This document shows, piece after piece, positions 1 to 13,599 of a stretch of DNA of 64,000 nucleotides; position 1 is the stretch's first letter, and each line of letters begins with the position of its first letter. The notes below the pieces were generated by a model. The model made no database searches. It worked only from the letters and a program-made list of their open reading frames with translations, and had not been told where the DNA came from. Made by a program: the position numbers and the translations under genes. Location: NCBI GenBank assembly GCA_047967505.1, contig CM106538.1, one strand, 5' to 3'. This stretch comes from Dipteris shenzhenensis. Taxonomy: Eukaryota; Polypodiophyta; Polypodiopsida; Gleicheniales.

Positions 1-1010
1 TGTTGCTTCTACAAGAATTTAATTTTATTGTTATGCATACACCAGGTTCTACGCATGCCATTGCAGACTACCTATCCCATGTGGGAACGGTGAAACGACG
101 GACCTATTTTTTGGATGATTTCCTTGATGTAGACCTATTTGAAGTCAAAGCGAAAGTTCCATCCTTTTGTTTTGACATTGAATGATGATCTTGGAGATAG
201 TCATCCTTGGCGATCATCTATCTTGAGACTGACGCAAGTAGCTAGCCTTGCAAAGTCAAAAAGTCTGTGCTCCCACACGAGATGAAAGTAGCATTGCGCG
301 AAGCCTATTAGGGACTAGCTAATACACATTTTTCCATAAATGTAAAGGACGAAAGGTTTTACAAGCTTTTTTGGTGGCAGAAGATGCCTACAAATATACT
401 CGGCAATGTGATGCTTGCCAATGGTTAGGTAGCCAACCATTCGACACCGGATGTCGCACAACCCAATTCTAGCCATTGAGCTATTCCAGGAATGGAGCCT
501 TGACTTCATTAGCCCATTCAAACTAGCAGCCCAACGTACCGAAGATCGATACACGTTGTGGCTACCAACGACTGTATTAATTGGGTTGAAGCGCAGGCTA
601 TGTGCAATAATTCTGTTGCGTACGTGGGGAAACATTTCTTTATGAAATGATCATGACCAAGTGCGCATGTCCGACTCAATTGATCAGTGAGATAAGGGCG
701 GGCTTTTTTTGTATTAAATAATGCAGGAGCTTGTTACTGGCCACATGATTATTTACAAGAAGTCGACGGTGTACTACTCATAGCCAATAGACAGGCAGAG
801 TCTTTGAATAAGCTCCTATAGAACATAATGAAGAAGCTGGTCAATGAGAATAGAATTGATTGGGATGAAAAGATTTGCTCCCTCTTATGGGCTTTCTAAA
901 TAGCATACAAGGTAGCAACCGGAGGAGATTATTGTACACACAAAATCAAAAGTCCAATTGATGTTAGTGGCAATTCCCTTCGCACCATTGACCACTTATG
1001 AAGTGGCACC
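1..1010 (+). pseudogene. Ty3/gypsy pol remnant: RNase H end and integrase
   Basis: The first 185 bases encode the end of a Ty3/gypsy RNase H domain and its linker, with the family-typical phrase HTPGSTHAIADYLS. About 270-440 carries broken integrase zinc-finger sequence; the second Cys pair reads as CDACQWLG near 412-430, with WWQKMPT in another frame just upstream. An integrase-core piece follows (FQEWSLDFISPF near 487-520), and near 890-925 an AYKVATG stretch matches the integrase end also seen at 60.65 kb. Frames change several times and stops interrupt the domains, so this is a dead copy. The left end lies outside the window. No LTR was identified. Confidence 0.8.
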
Positions 1011-1140
1011 TTTTAACCCGCAACCTCAATGCTCGGACCTTCCAAAGTGGCCAAGCTTGAAAGTGCCCAGTACTCATTAGATTTCTACACACCGAGACAG
1101 AGCATCGTGCTGAGGTTCAGAAGGTTAAAGCTGACATCGC

Positions 1141-1563
1141 ATGCTTCATTTTCTTGCTAACTATAGCAATCTGGAGGATGATGCAATAAAAGAACAATGG
1201 GAAGTAGCTCATAGACAATCTCATAGCACTGCACTAGGACAGCTGTCGCGGGCAGAACACCTTAGGGCGTTGGATGGAAAATACAATGGTAAACAGTGGA
1301 AAGCCAATCCGAACAAAGTCTTTAGAAGCGCAACTCCACGCTTATGTGCAACCGCTAACTACCTCCCAAATGTCCATCATTGGAACGTTTACGGAGCTGT
1401 CGAACATCGTCTGGCAGGATCTAATGGAGACATGGGAGGACCATGTGGAAAGGCTATGGTTAATACTCCAACTCGGGTGCAAGAAGCTGGCGATACTCGA
1501 GGCGACCTAGATGCAAATATGGGAAGTCTAGCACTACCGAATAAAACTAGACTATTGCCATGA
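1141..1563 (+). other. Unrecognised 140-codon open frame
   Basis: An open frame of 140 codons follows the gypsy remnant. I recognise no domain. It has no clear start context, and an overlapping open frame exists at 1274-1510, so it may be chance or a decayed part of the neighbouring retroelement. I do not claim it as a gene. Confidence 0.15.
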
Positions 1564-2544
1564 GCCAATGCATCAAGCAGTTTGGAAGTCAAGCTACCAA
1601 AGGCAAAGGCCATGGACAAGCAACCAATTGGGGATCAAGTGTTGGGAAAATCGTTTGGCGAGCTTTGTGTTGTGAGCTTTTAGAGCACTCCTAGAATTTT
1701 GGTGAGCTTTTTCAATCGAACCATATAAACTCAAGACTCATGTACCCCACTCGCATCATGAACATGTCCTTCAGATCCATCAACCACCAACTCAAAGCAA
1801 TCTTAATCCAACATGTAAATGTGTTTCCAACAACTGAGTAAGATGTCTGATGTTCATGGATACCCCAATAAGATGACTAGAAAATTAAGAGCAAATAGAT
1901 CAAGTATATTCTTTATCAAGAAACTTTAAACAATGAACTCATTGAATATCCTTATTCCATATCCACATCTAGATCATCTTGTTGAATTATGTGACCTTGC
2001 TTTGATATTCTAGAATAGAGAACCTATTTAAAAAAGATGTATAAGAGAGAATTTTTGTAGAAGTACATAAATTTCTTAGAGGATTCTAGAATAGAGCACC
2101 TAATAAAAAAGGAGGTCAAGAAGATATAAGTCATCTATCAAGCTCTCAAGTTTCCCATTTCTTAGCATAACATAAGTTGCAACTTCAATGTAATGGATAT
2201 CAAATATGCAATGCACCACATAAACTAGATCCTCATATTATATGGATATGTGTCAAAGACAAGCAATATTTCTCATACGTTGGATTTGGGGGTCTCTAGG
2301 ATCAATATTACTCCATCTTCTTGCTTGATGAAATATCCTATACTTGTGCATCATCTCCATCTATATTTTATTCCCCTCCCCTCCCAGTCAACATGTATGT
2401 CAATTGTAGAAATGGATTTTGCGACCAAGATATATCAAAAAGTAATGGTATCTTTATTCTTCACCATTTATAGTATCCTAATGCATACATAACCTCATTA
2501 TCTCAATGATAAATAATTTGTGAAAACAATAGTAAATGTATGTT

Positions 2545-2895
2545 AAATCCCTTATAAAAACCAAAACTTTATGAAGGATGCAGAATTATACAATTTTGAC
2601 ATTGGAAATGAGCTCATAACGCCCAAAAACTACCAAAATGGTTGTAAACATGGATACTTTTTGACTACTTCTCAATATGTGTCTTGCTTCCTAGTACAGA
2701 TGAAAAATGGGCTTGAGCGCAAATGAAAAATGGGCTTGAAAAGTGTCCTTCGAGGCAGGACACATATTGGAAGTCGTCAGAAAGTATCCATGTTTACAGT
2801 CATTTTAGAGGTTTGGGGACGTTCTGAGCTTATTTCCTGTGTGAAAATTGCATAATTCACATCCTTCATAAAGTTTTTGTTTTCATATCAAGACT
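2545..2895. repeat. Foldback element with arms of about 130 bp
   Basis: The left arm (about 2561-2692) and right arm (about 2750-2880) are long imperfect inverted repeats. For example AACTTTATGAAGGATG at 2565-2580 pairs with CATCCTTCATAAAGTT at about 2860-2875, and GTAAACATGGATACTTT at 2644-2660 pairs with AAAGTATCCATGTTTAC in the right arm. Weaker pairing extends outwards a further 15 bases or so. The spacer of about 55 bases holds two copies of ATGAAAAATGGGCTTGA. There is no coding capacity. It is either a MITE-like foldback element or an inverted duplication; transcribed, it would give a long hairpin. A related half-copy lies at 18.5 kb. Confidence 0.85.
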
Positions 2896-2899
2896 AAAG

Positions 2900-5590
2900 T
2901 CTACAAATCTTATTTACCTTATCACCATTTTAAATTTTCTTATCATGGCATTAGTTTATATAGAGTTTTGGGCTCAAACTACTTCAAGCTAGAAGGAGAA
3001 TATATGAAATTTGATGTTTCATTTTATTTTAAACTAATTCTTGTTTTGAAGAAGAATTTTTTGCTCAAACTACTTCAAGCCAATAGAGGGGATGTACTTC
3101 TAGCCTCCCTAAATGTTTGCAATGATTTGGCATTTAGGAGCTAGGATTTCTAGCTAGTTGCGAACAGGTCATTTGGAGATGTTTTTTGTGTGGATTGCCT
3201 TCAAGGTTTTAGCATTTGGTCTTGGCAAACACATGTTTTTAGATGTCTCGGACATGTCATTTGTATGTTGTACTTTGGGGTATAGTTTGGTTTAAAGCTA
3301 TTCTCCATTATTGTATCCAATCCATGTGAATTTCACTCAATGGTGCCATTTCTAAAAGGCATCTTTAGTGATATTTTTTGACTATGAAGAAGAGGGTTTG
3401 GAATTATAGTCTTGAGCATAATTGGCTTTGGGGAGTTTGGTGTCTTAGGGGGAGTGCCGGGGAGAACAGTTAGACATATGGGGGGATGTCATGTGCGTGC
3501 ATGAGCCTTCAAGAAATACCCCTATATATCGATCTACTATGACTTCATACCCCTATATACATCATATAATTGCCCCAAATTCAACCCCTTTTGTATGTAC
3601 ACGTTTCTTAAAAGTAACTAAAGTATAAAACACCTTAGTTTACTAGCTTGAGAATCATGTGTGTGTGTGAAACACCACCATCAAGCTAAAAACAATGTGA
3701 GCAAGAAAAAGATCTAGAACTCCTTTGTTTAACAACTTGAGAACCTATGGGTCCCTACCCCCACCCCCTTGCATGCCCCTATATTCCTCTACATATATAT
3801 ATATTTTTTGTATACTAAAATTTAAAAAATACCCCTCTACGTGGTTTGGTATATATTTGAAGTGTCCCTTCCAAGGGGGGAGTGTCCTTGTTTTGGGGAT
3901 TGCTTGGTTGTTAATGTGGTGGCATTGATGTGTAGGGCACACGCTTAAGTTTAGGGACAATAGATTGACTTGGTATTACTAGTCCCAAAATCTACAATCA
4001 ATCGCATCACAGTGGTAGATATGTAATTAGCTTATACATTATAGATGTTATTAGTTTATATGGTTTGGTTGAAAAAGGTCACCAAAATTTGGGGAGCCCA
4101 AAGGCTCATGACAAAAAACTCACAAAAAATCCACACCTAGTACAAATGCCCTAAGCTTATTGACTAATATTGCCTAAGGATCCTCCACACAAGATTTGAT
4201 CATTGAGATCCTGAAGGTGCAATCCCTTCAGCAAAATTATGATGTGGAAAAGACCAATTTGGCGGCAAGGAAGCTGGCGTACAAAGAGGAGCACAGAAAA
4301 CCACCAAGCAGGTCGAAGACTAGCCATATAAGATTTGATCCCAGAAGGAGCAGAATAGTGTATTGTGCGCTTGGCTCTTGACAATAAGGGGCTAGCCGCC
4401 AGATGATGGGGACCCTCTAGTTGCCCCTTTCACTTTTGATAAACTACCTCTAGCTCCACCTTCGACAAATGCTAGACTCATGTTACCACAGCTTTGACCT
4501 CTCCAAATCCACCTCGATCTCATCTTGCCAAAGAAATCTAATGGTCTTGGGGCAAACTTGTGGATTTGAAAACTCAAAAGGCACTTTCCTGAGACTAGGC
4601 TGGCCTTGTACAAGATTTGACAGTCATCAACTCCACGCAATCCATCAAGCATGCTTGGGCATCTGACACCTCGCCAATATAATGTCCATAGCCCAAATAC
4701 CACAACCACGATTGTACAAAGCAATTTCCAACTTTGTGTAGCATTGTGGACAGAATCTAGCCCCATTGCCTCAACTCTAGCTTTCACAACCTTTGCAACT
4801 TGCTCTTGTTCTTGCTCCCACTGTCAAACCCTTAGATGAAGATCTTAAGAGAAATGCATTGATGATTAATGCAATAATCCTAGGTCGGCTCCTTGTTATT
4901 GTAGAATGTGTTGATGATTTCATGTTCCACTGGGAGTGCCAAGTGTTGAGTGGATCCATACATAGCCAATTGCTCGGACCACTAGATACTTGAAGTGCAT
5001 CTTAAAATGAACCCGATCCCCTGGGTTATTAATCGTTGATTACGATTGTAAGTCTCGTTCAAGGTCTTCAATATAAAATAATAATTTAGGGCTTTAATCT
5101 CTGTACATCGGCATTCTTATTCAAAGGAAGACCGTTGGTTGAGTGTGAGAGGATATATTTTTAAGAGCATGATGCTCTAATGTAGTCGGCTGTCCATCGT
5201 ATCAAGTCGTTAATAGATTCCCTTGTACAAGTTTTTTCCAGAACTGAGTAGAGGACTATCCTTTTGTACATACTGAATACTTTTTCAAATGTTGTCTGTG
5301 AGTTTCCGTGTTTCACTCCTTTCCTTGCAATGCGACACTTTAATTTCTAGAACAATCTAATGTTTGGATGGAAATGTAATCTTGTTAGCAGAGTGGAAAT
5401 CCGTTAATAGTGCTCCATCACAATCCTACTTGTAATACATAGTGAGTTTTTGATTCTCCAATAAAATGTCCTCTTGCGAGGCTGGTTCCCCTCTTTGAGC
5501 ACAATTTCACGTCCATGTGTAAGAACCCTTTTGCGCAAGGCCTTGTCTGCTCACACTAATGATAGAGTTGGGCTTTAATTAAACTATATT
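2900..5590. other. No gene recognised
   Basis: AT-rich sequence with only short open frames. Those at 4196-4381, 4392-4787 and 4651-4993 overlap each other on opposite strands and show no family motif. It probably contains decayed repeat sequence that I cannot classify. Confidence 0.5.
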
Positions 5591-5599
5591 TCCATGCTT

Positions 5600-7900
5600 T
5601 CAAGGCAAGCTATCAGGACATATTCTTGGAAAACATGGCTTGTGATAAGTACCAGAGCATGACATCATCCTCGGTTTCATAAATATCAACTGCAAATAGC
5701 TGAGCATCTAGGTGCTCAATGGTAACACCTTGAGTTTGGTTTGATGTAGGTAGACGTGAAAGACAGTCTACACTAGTGTGCAACTTTCTCAATTGTGGAT
5801 AATCTTGAAGGTGTATTATTGCAATATCACCCTTGGATGATGGTTTTGTTAATCAAATATGGACCCTGTAAACCATCCCAGATCCTCTCTTTGATAGTGC
5901 TATAATTGCACTTAGATAGAGTCAGTAATCTAGCTTACCATCTAATTATGCTAAGATAATACCAGTGGCATACACGGATGCATCAACGTGCATATGGCAG
6001 ATTACATTGGGATGCCTTAGAATTGGTGTCATAGTCGCTTATTGCTTAAGAGCTTGGAAAGATGTTGCCAACTCTTCATTCTACTAGAACTTTGCGTCTT
6101 TATTAGTGAGCTCATAAAGAGGTGTTGCAATTTTGGCAAAGTCCTTCACAAAACTCCTTTAGAAGCTATTGAATCTAGTAAATGATATGCATTGTGTCAA
6201 ATTCATGTGTTCTAGCATCTGCTCTATTGCTTAGATCTTGGAAGGCTTGGCTTGTATGCCTTCTTTGGAAACAATGTACTCGAGCATGGTGTCTACTTTG
6301 AAACAAAAGACACACTTAATTGGGTTAAGAGAGGTTCTTTCCTGCTTGCATTTGGCAAATAATTTTTCAAGGCAAGCCATGTGATCAATGATTTCCGCGT
6401 AAACACAAAAATCATCCAAGTAAATTGCTATGGACTCGGTCAGGTACTCCCCGAAGGCCTCAACCATAAATAATTGAAAGGTAGATATTGCATTCTGCAA
6501 CCCAAGAGGCATAACATTGCATGCATAGGCATCCCCCTCATTGATGAATGCGGTCTTCTGTTGCTCCTCAGGTTCCAAGGAAATTTGATTGTAGCCACTC
6601 TACCCATCCATGAATGAGTACATTTATTGACCTATTACTTGGTCTAGAATGCTACTGATGAAAGGGCTAAAAAATGGATCCCATACCATTTGAGCATATA
6701 GCATTGATATCCACACCTACTCTTAACATTCTTATTTTCCTTGGGAACTATCATGATTGGGAATAACCAAAATCGCTTTGATTTACTGTGAAACCTAGCT
6801 TGATCATTTGATCAAGCTCAGATTTTACTTGCTTGGCACAATTTGGATTCCTTCAATACCTCTACTATTGAATTGGGTTGGCATCAGGTATCATTGGGAT
6901 CTAATGTAAACATATTTCAGGTGGCACTCCTCGGAGATAGCTCTAAGGAAAACATCATTATACTATATGAAAAGACTTTTAATAGTATGGAGTTTCTCAT
7001 CAATAACATTTTTACGAACTAGCATTGTGCGTGGCTCTTCTTCAGCATTGCTCTTAAGCATCTTAATGCTTTCCAACCACACCTTGCATTATGCCTTAGT
7101 ATGACTATCTTATCTTGGGTGGGGACCTTGGCCTTGGAGTTGACCTCTAGCACCTCGTCCTTTGCCTTTTTGCTTGGCCTTGCTCGGGCCTTGATGGGGG
7201 CTCGTATTTTGGCTTAACTTCCTGAGCTCCCAGATTTACATCCACTATGTGTTTGTTGGCATACCAACACTTCGAGCGATCATGCCTGAATTTGGTGCAT
7301 GCATCATAGTTAGTGGTTCTGCATTCCGGCTTGGTGTGGCGATGATGTGAGCATCTATCAAACCACTTCCCGATGTTTTTGGGACTACTTGGAATACAAA
7401 ATTCTTGCAAGGACCTTTTGAGCTTGGAAGTGAGTTTATTATTCTTTGTTGATTTTTGAAGCATTATTGTCCGTGCTTTCCTCACCTTTATTTTGCTCCT
7501 TGTGATTGGTTGCTCCATTGTTCTCCATGGCAATGGCTTGATTCTAGAGCTCATCATGTGTCTTGTTTGCATTCACAATATCAGGTGAATGCAAGTCCAT
7601 TGCAAGCCACTAATCAATCTAGTACATAATGAGTTATCATCCGGTGGTCTACTCAGTTGATTGATGAGGGCCTTCATTCATATCACAAAATCTTGTATGG
7701 GCTTATCTTTCCTCTGCTTTAGTCATTCATCTTGGTTCAAACATCTTCCTCATTGATGCCTTGCCCAAACCTTCTGAGGAATGCCTCTTGTCTAAACCTC
7801 ATTGGTCTATTGCCTAAACCTCCTTAGGAAATCCTCAGACATGTGCTGCCAATTCGTGAATTAGCCAATCAAAGACTGGTTGAACCATTTTTGGATATTC
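5600..7900 (-). pseudogene. Degenerate Ty3/gypsy element: gag, RT, RNase H
   Basis: Read on the minus strand, a gag-like segment comes first (7572-7147), with Cys/His-rich sequence ending in CTKFRHDRSKCW. Reverse transcriptase follows at 6900-6230: an SFMDG..GYNQI stretch near 6580-6625, then the block at 6578-6231 with VMPLGLQNA, the YLDDF active-site box (usually YLDDI or FLDDI) and LEYIVSKEGIQ. RNase H traces (HVDASVYA) fall near 5965-5990. Stops and frame changes occur throughout, so it is inactive. Neither LTR could be delimited. Confidence 0.75.
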
Positions 7901-7949
7901 TTGACTAAGGTATACAAGTCAAAACCTTGTCATGATTAGGGGTGTTAAC

Positions 7950-8990
7950 CCTATGGCAACAAGGGCCAGAAGTACAGTCTAGGACAATAACTATGAGAGC
8001 ATTGTGTGTGTAGAATAGTAGCAAAGCTCCGCTTGTAATATCTTGAGCCTGAAAGATGGTATGATAAATCTTAAAGGAGTTAGTTGAACCCCTAGTTGGT
8101 TAGTCTAGACTCAAATTAGTTAGGGTAACTAATGGTAGTTAGAGAATTAACTGTAGTTTTTGACCCATCAAACTGACTCAGTTGCACTAACTAGCACTTA
8201 CCCCAACTCAGTTGGGGGTAGTCCTTGCAAGCTCAGGTCCTAAGAGGGCACGGGGTAAAAGGATTTTGGGTCCTCTCGAAGTAAGTGTGGTCGCGGTGGG
8301 CGAGCCGCTCTTCTTCTCTCCTTAGCGAGGAGCTCCCTTGCATTAAGTGGTCATGTCCTCCACCATGCACTTTTGCTCGTGTGAATCCTTCTCAGTCGTG
8401 ATGGTGGGGGGCTCGATGCCATGGGCATTCAAGGCTCCCCCATGTGTATAGTTGTACACCTCTAGGGGTTTACCCAAATGTATGCAAGTATGCCATTACT
8501 CCTTTAATCACGGGGGGGCATAGCTCCTTTCGGGTTTTTTTCTTTTTAATCTAAATGTATGGACCTCCAATTACCAAATTCCCAAGGGAATTCATACCCC
8601 CTAGCTTGATACCAGCATTTTAATTATCCCATTCAACCATTTTGCGGTTTCTTCTCATTACATGTATATGTTTCTAGGAGTGTATATCCCGTTAGCTCAA
8701 AAACATGCTTACATAACTATGGAGTGCATCCCATGTGTGTTCCTCAATGTTCATGTAGGTACTTAGGTCATTAGTACCTTCCATGTGTTTATTGTGGCCC
8801 GGCATGTGCTTATGGTCCTAGCAGTGCTGGGTCGGTGCATATCATGCCATCTCAGGCATCCGCATGCATGCACATTAACTCAAAGGTTCATGGTAGATCG
8901 GGGCATTGTACATCATAGTGCCCCATGGGGTCCCACCTAATGGCCCCCTAGATTCCCCTTTTCTTTCCATTCCAAAGCAAGGGGAGGGAG
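7950..8990. other. No gene recognised
   Basis: No convincing coding or RNA feature. The stretch from about 8200 to 8560 is locally more GC-rich and could be a decayed LTR or UTR, but I found no terminal or primer-binding motif. Confidence 0.4.
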
Positions 8991-9410
<420 letters not shown>

Positions 9411-9825
9411 GGAAGTAGCAAGGCAAGAAGGGGTAGTTGCTCTTTGTGAAGAAGATCAACAATCTATGGCCTCTTGTAGAGGTGATGAGGGAGGATGATC
9501 CAAAATCTTAAAACTCAAAGATCTTCTGCTCAATAGACAAGGAAGTTGAGGTGGGATTCTTGGAGGATGAATCCATAGCATCGACGATGGGATTGGTGAC
9601 CAAGAAAGATAACACGATGATTAGAGCATCCATGTGGCACTTATGAGGCTTCATTTTGAAAAAATGCCATCAACCTTGCCTTTGTCGCATGAAGCCGCAA
9701 GCATCCACAACCATGAAGCCACCATTGATACCATCAAACTGTCCAAAGCATGTGTGTGAGGTTGAGGGGAGATCTTGGGTGTTATGTTGTCCCTCTGTTG
9801 TCCAAGCTTTATGATATTGAAAGTT

Positions 9826-10036
9826 TGTGTGTGTGGCTAAGGGGAGTGGTTGAGCATAAGGCAAGGATATAGCGCATCAACATCCTTTTGGAGATTAGAT
9901 GTGGCATCTATAATCTCATCCTCTAGCTAGAGGTTATCAAAAACGTGTTGGCACTCTAGGGGTGAGTCTAAACTTGCCTAAAAGATGGATGAATAGGAGG
10001 GAGTGAGGTGGGATCGAGATGGTACATGACAATTTT
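9826..10036. repeat. Direct repeat, copy 2 (short GT tract)
   Basis: Second copy of the block at 9190-9410. The GT run here is only about 10 bases long, while in copy 1 it abuts the 212-bp tract. Substitutions and small indels throughout show that the duplication is old. Confidence 0.85.
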
Positions 10037-10632
10037 GAGAAGAACTAGGCCTATGCCCCCATAGAATGTTGCAATTACTTTGAACCTCTAGGCAAGCACC
10101 TGCTACAAACTATGAACAATCAAGATTTGTACCACATTCAATTTGAGGTTTTGTTATCTTCATAGTTTCGGCCTAGTCTACATAATCTATTTGAAGTCAT
10201 TTACCTTCAATGAAATTGATCCATTGATCATTGAGGTGCACACACTGTGAAGAATGATGTTGAACAGGTAGCTTCTTGATGCTACCAGCAATTTGTTTCA
10301 ATGCACCAATAGAATAGTTTGTGTGATTTTGAGTTCATCAATACTAAAAATGTGGCTAGGACTATGGTAGCGCTTGCCATGTACTATGCTAAAAGGAATG
10401 GGAGTGAGCATAACTGCACACTTGATGAATTTGATGATGTGGATAGTCCCCCCCCCCCTTCTCTCTCTCAATGGGTTTTCACCTTCTCTTGGCTTGGTTG
10501 TATATAAGAAAACCATCTGATTAAAAATGATATACAAATGGAAAGCCCATCTACCTAAAATTGAAAATGGTATACAAATTATGGGAAGCCCATCTAGCTA
10601 AAATTAAAAATTGATAGTCTATACATCCTACC

Positions 10633-10833
10633 TTGAGATCAGCCAAGACAAGGAAACTAAATCTTGCCTTGGACAAAGAAGAAGAAAAGTCTGTATACAT
10701 CGGCAAACAGCTCACTCTAGAAGAAGAAAAAGAATTAAAAGCATTGCTGATGGAATATAGAGATTGCATGGCTTGGTCCTACAAAGAAATGAAAGGGATT
10801 CCCCCTGAAGTTACAGTATATACCATACCATGA
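10633..10833 (+). pseudogene. Ty3/gypsy pol fragment before RT
   Basis: Encodes the conserved plant Ty3/gypsy stretch just before the RT domain: VYIGKQLTLEEEKELKALL, then YRDCMAWSYKEMKGIPPEV and TIP. It stops immediately afterwards and is followed, in the opposite orientation, by the end of another gypsy pol. The fragment was therefore cut by rearrangement or nested insertion. It is not a functional gene. Confidence 0.85.
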
Positions 10834-10856
10834 CTACTTTAACTTTAGCCCATTTT

Positions 10857-12296
10857 GTAAAATAATTAGGGCCACAATGATGTAGCGTGCCTGTGTTCCC
10901 TTTGCTGCTGCTGCTAGATGGATGGGACCCACAAAATCAATCCCCCATTTTTCAAAGGTTTTTTGTTCAATGACTGTTGTTAGGGGATTGAAGTCTTTGT
11001 CTTGTGGTTTAGTAGTCCATTGGCATACATCACAGCTTTTGGCGTATTCATAGACATCTGCCCAAAGTGTTGGCCACTAGTATCCTCTGAAAAGTGCTGG
11101 TTCTTTCCCTTGGAAATGTCTACTCGCACTGCCTTCATGGGCTTTGGAATGATCTCATGTAGCATTACACATCTCCTTAAAACCTAGTCCTTGTCCATCT
11201 TGTAAAGTTGCCCTACAATGAGTTGATAGGGTACAACTTTTAGAATTAGTTTTTTAGCATCCATTGCTTTCATTTCAAGAGGTGGTCTTCCTGCCATTAA
11301 GTACCCAATGATATCTGCACACCAGTTAGGCACAGTGTCTATTTGAAATAATGTGACATCTTATAGGTCATCTTGCATTCTTTTTGGCTCTTCTCTTGTC
11401 ATTAATCATGACATGTGATCAGCAATGAAATATTGAGCTCCTTTTCTCACCACGATTTTGAAATTGAATTCTTGTTGCAATAGAAGCCTGAGTGGTCTGA
11501 CCTATGGTACATGCCCGATTCATAAGATATAATAAGGCTTGATGGTCTGTGTAGAAGATAAAGTCAGTATCCAATAGATAAAGTTAATGGCCAATAGATA
11601 GTGTCAAAATTTCTTCACACTATAGATCATTGCCAAGGCTTCTCTTTCTATTGTGGTGTAATTCACCTCCGCATCATTTAGCTAGCTGCTTGCAAAGTAT
11701 ACTGGGTAGTCTTTGTTGTGTTTGCCAAGTTGACATAACACATTCCCTACTGCATAATTAGAACCATCCGTATGTACATGAAATTCTATATCCCAATTTT
11801 ATGTCATTAGAACAAGGGCTATGATCAATCTCCACTTGAGGGTTTCAAATGCTTGTTCCCATTCGTCTATCCAAATAAAGTTCACTAGGAGCTTATATAG
11901 GGGCCTTGCAATCATGGCATACCTCAATATGAACCTTCTATAGTATATGGCATGGCCCATGAAGACTTGGACTCCCTTGGCATTTAGTGGGGGAGGAAGT
12001 TCCATGATGATCTTTATTTTGTCCATGTCAGTTGCAATTCCATGTTGAGAGACTATGTGTCCCAAGACTACTCTGTGTGTGACCAAGATTTGGCATTTTA
12101 GAGGAATCAAAGAGATTCCATACTCACTGCATTTTTTTAGTACTACTTCAAGGCATTTCAAGTCATCCTTTTCTCTTGAGTGTATGTATAAGTCGTCGAG
12201 GAAGACTTGTAGGAATCCATTGAAAAGTAGAAAGATACTTGCTTTGATCACACACACGACACCCTCATCAAAAAAATAGTAAAATGCATTAACCAC
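10857..12296 (-). pseudogene. Ty3/gypsy pol remnant: RT, RNase H, integrase
   Basis: In minus-strand order: RT with FLDDLYIHS and VVLGHIVSQHGI (12296-12020); the RT/RNase H connection (YYRRFI, then FIWIDEWEQAFETLK, to 11799); RNase H with DGSNYAVGNVL, the LNDAEVNYTTIEREALA stretch and HYLL (about 11790-11580); a linker (YFIADHMS, about 11420); the integrase zinc-binding region with GYWWPTL in a shifted frame (11090-11050); and the start of the integrase core, KWGIDFVGPIHLAAAA (about 10955-10905). Several stops and frameshifts. The domain order fits Ty3/gypsy (RT-RH-IN), not copia. Confidence 0.85.
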
Positions 12297-12299
12297 TCA

Positions 12300-13590
12300 C
12301 AAAAGAAACAATCACTCTTAGCACATGGCACTATATTGGCACTGTCAAACTAGGACTTGATTCATGTGTGAAATGCCAAGGTGAAGACAGTCCAATAACA
12401 TGGGAACAAGGATGATTTTTTCATGTTAGTTTTGTTAAGAAGTGAAACTTTTATATTGGCATCAAAAGTTTATATACCCAGATTTGAAACTTTTCCCAAG
12501 ATTTACATATTTTCTTGGAAATTCAAAAGAAATTATATGAAATCATATTATGTTTTGTCAATATCATGAAACTAAAAAAAGTATCTCGATAAACTTTACC
12601 AATATTTTATATTAATGTAAAAGTATAGCTTCCATAAAAACATCCATGGATATGAAAAAGTACTACAACAACATCGACAAAGTGACACCATGCCAAATGG
12701 CCCAAACCTCAACCTCAACAACCCTCCTTAAATCACCAACCTGAATAAGGACAAGGTCCAGAATCACCAAGCCAGAGGTCAGCACCAAAATGACCATGGC
12801 TAGTGGTTCTTGGATAGTCATATTGATGAGCAAATAAATGCAACATGCCAAGAAGATATGGCATAGAACCTAAGGATCCTACATTTGAGAAAAATTGAGG
12901 CAAAGCAATTGACTATGTAGGATGCAAGTGTAGAACACCTTGATGGACCAAACCAACAAAGAGATAGCAATAGATAAAACAATACAGCTTGTATGGCCAT
13001 GAGTCTCAATGTTTGCCATGTCACCCGATGCATACAACTAGCTCAGTGCTTGGTCTGTGCACCGACCCGCTGCTTGCAAGGGTGCTCTCCTTGTGAAGAT
13101 GCCCTCTCTTGCACTCCTTGAGTTTCTTGGCACATAGCATCCTATTAGTGCTTAGTTATGGGAAATGAACATCGTCTACTGAGTTCACTACGAGAGTGGA
13201 CATAACTGTATGAAGACATGTGAACAAGCAAACAAGCTGATAATACGAGGAGAGGAGTATGAAATGAAACCAATTTGTATTACTTATAAAAATGGGCACT
13301 TAGCCCATTGCAAATAACCATAGCCATAGAGTCATGCATGTGCAATGAGGTGTCGGTGCAACTCACTCTTACTGGCCTCAGCTCAAGCCACCTACCCATC
13401 TCTCTAAGCAACACCAGCTTGGTATCCTACCATTTGAGAGAGAAAGAAAAATTCTATTAATGCTTGAAAATACCATCCAAACAGCTTCCAAAAGGAGCTA
13501 CAGATCAAAGTACAAAAAGAGAATAGGTTGCCAACTATAGGGAAGCCCACATGTTTTTTGGATCTCACAGCTCATTGCCTAGAGAGATTC
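12300..13590. other. No gene recognised
   Basis: AT-rich, with no family motif that I can identify on either strand. Confidence 0.4.
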
Positions 13591-13599
13591 TAAAAACAG

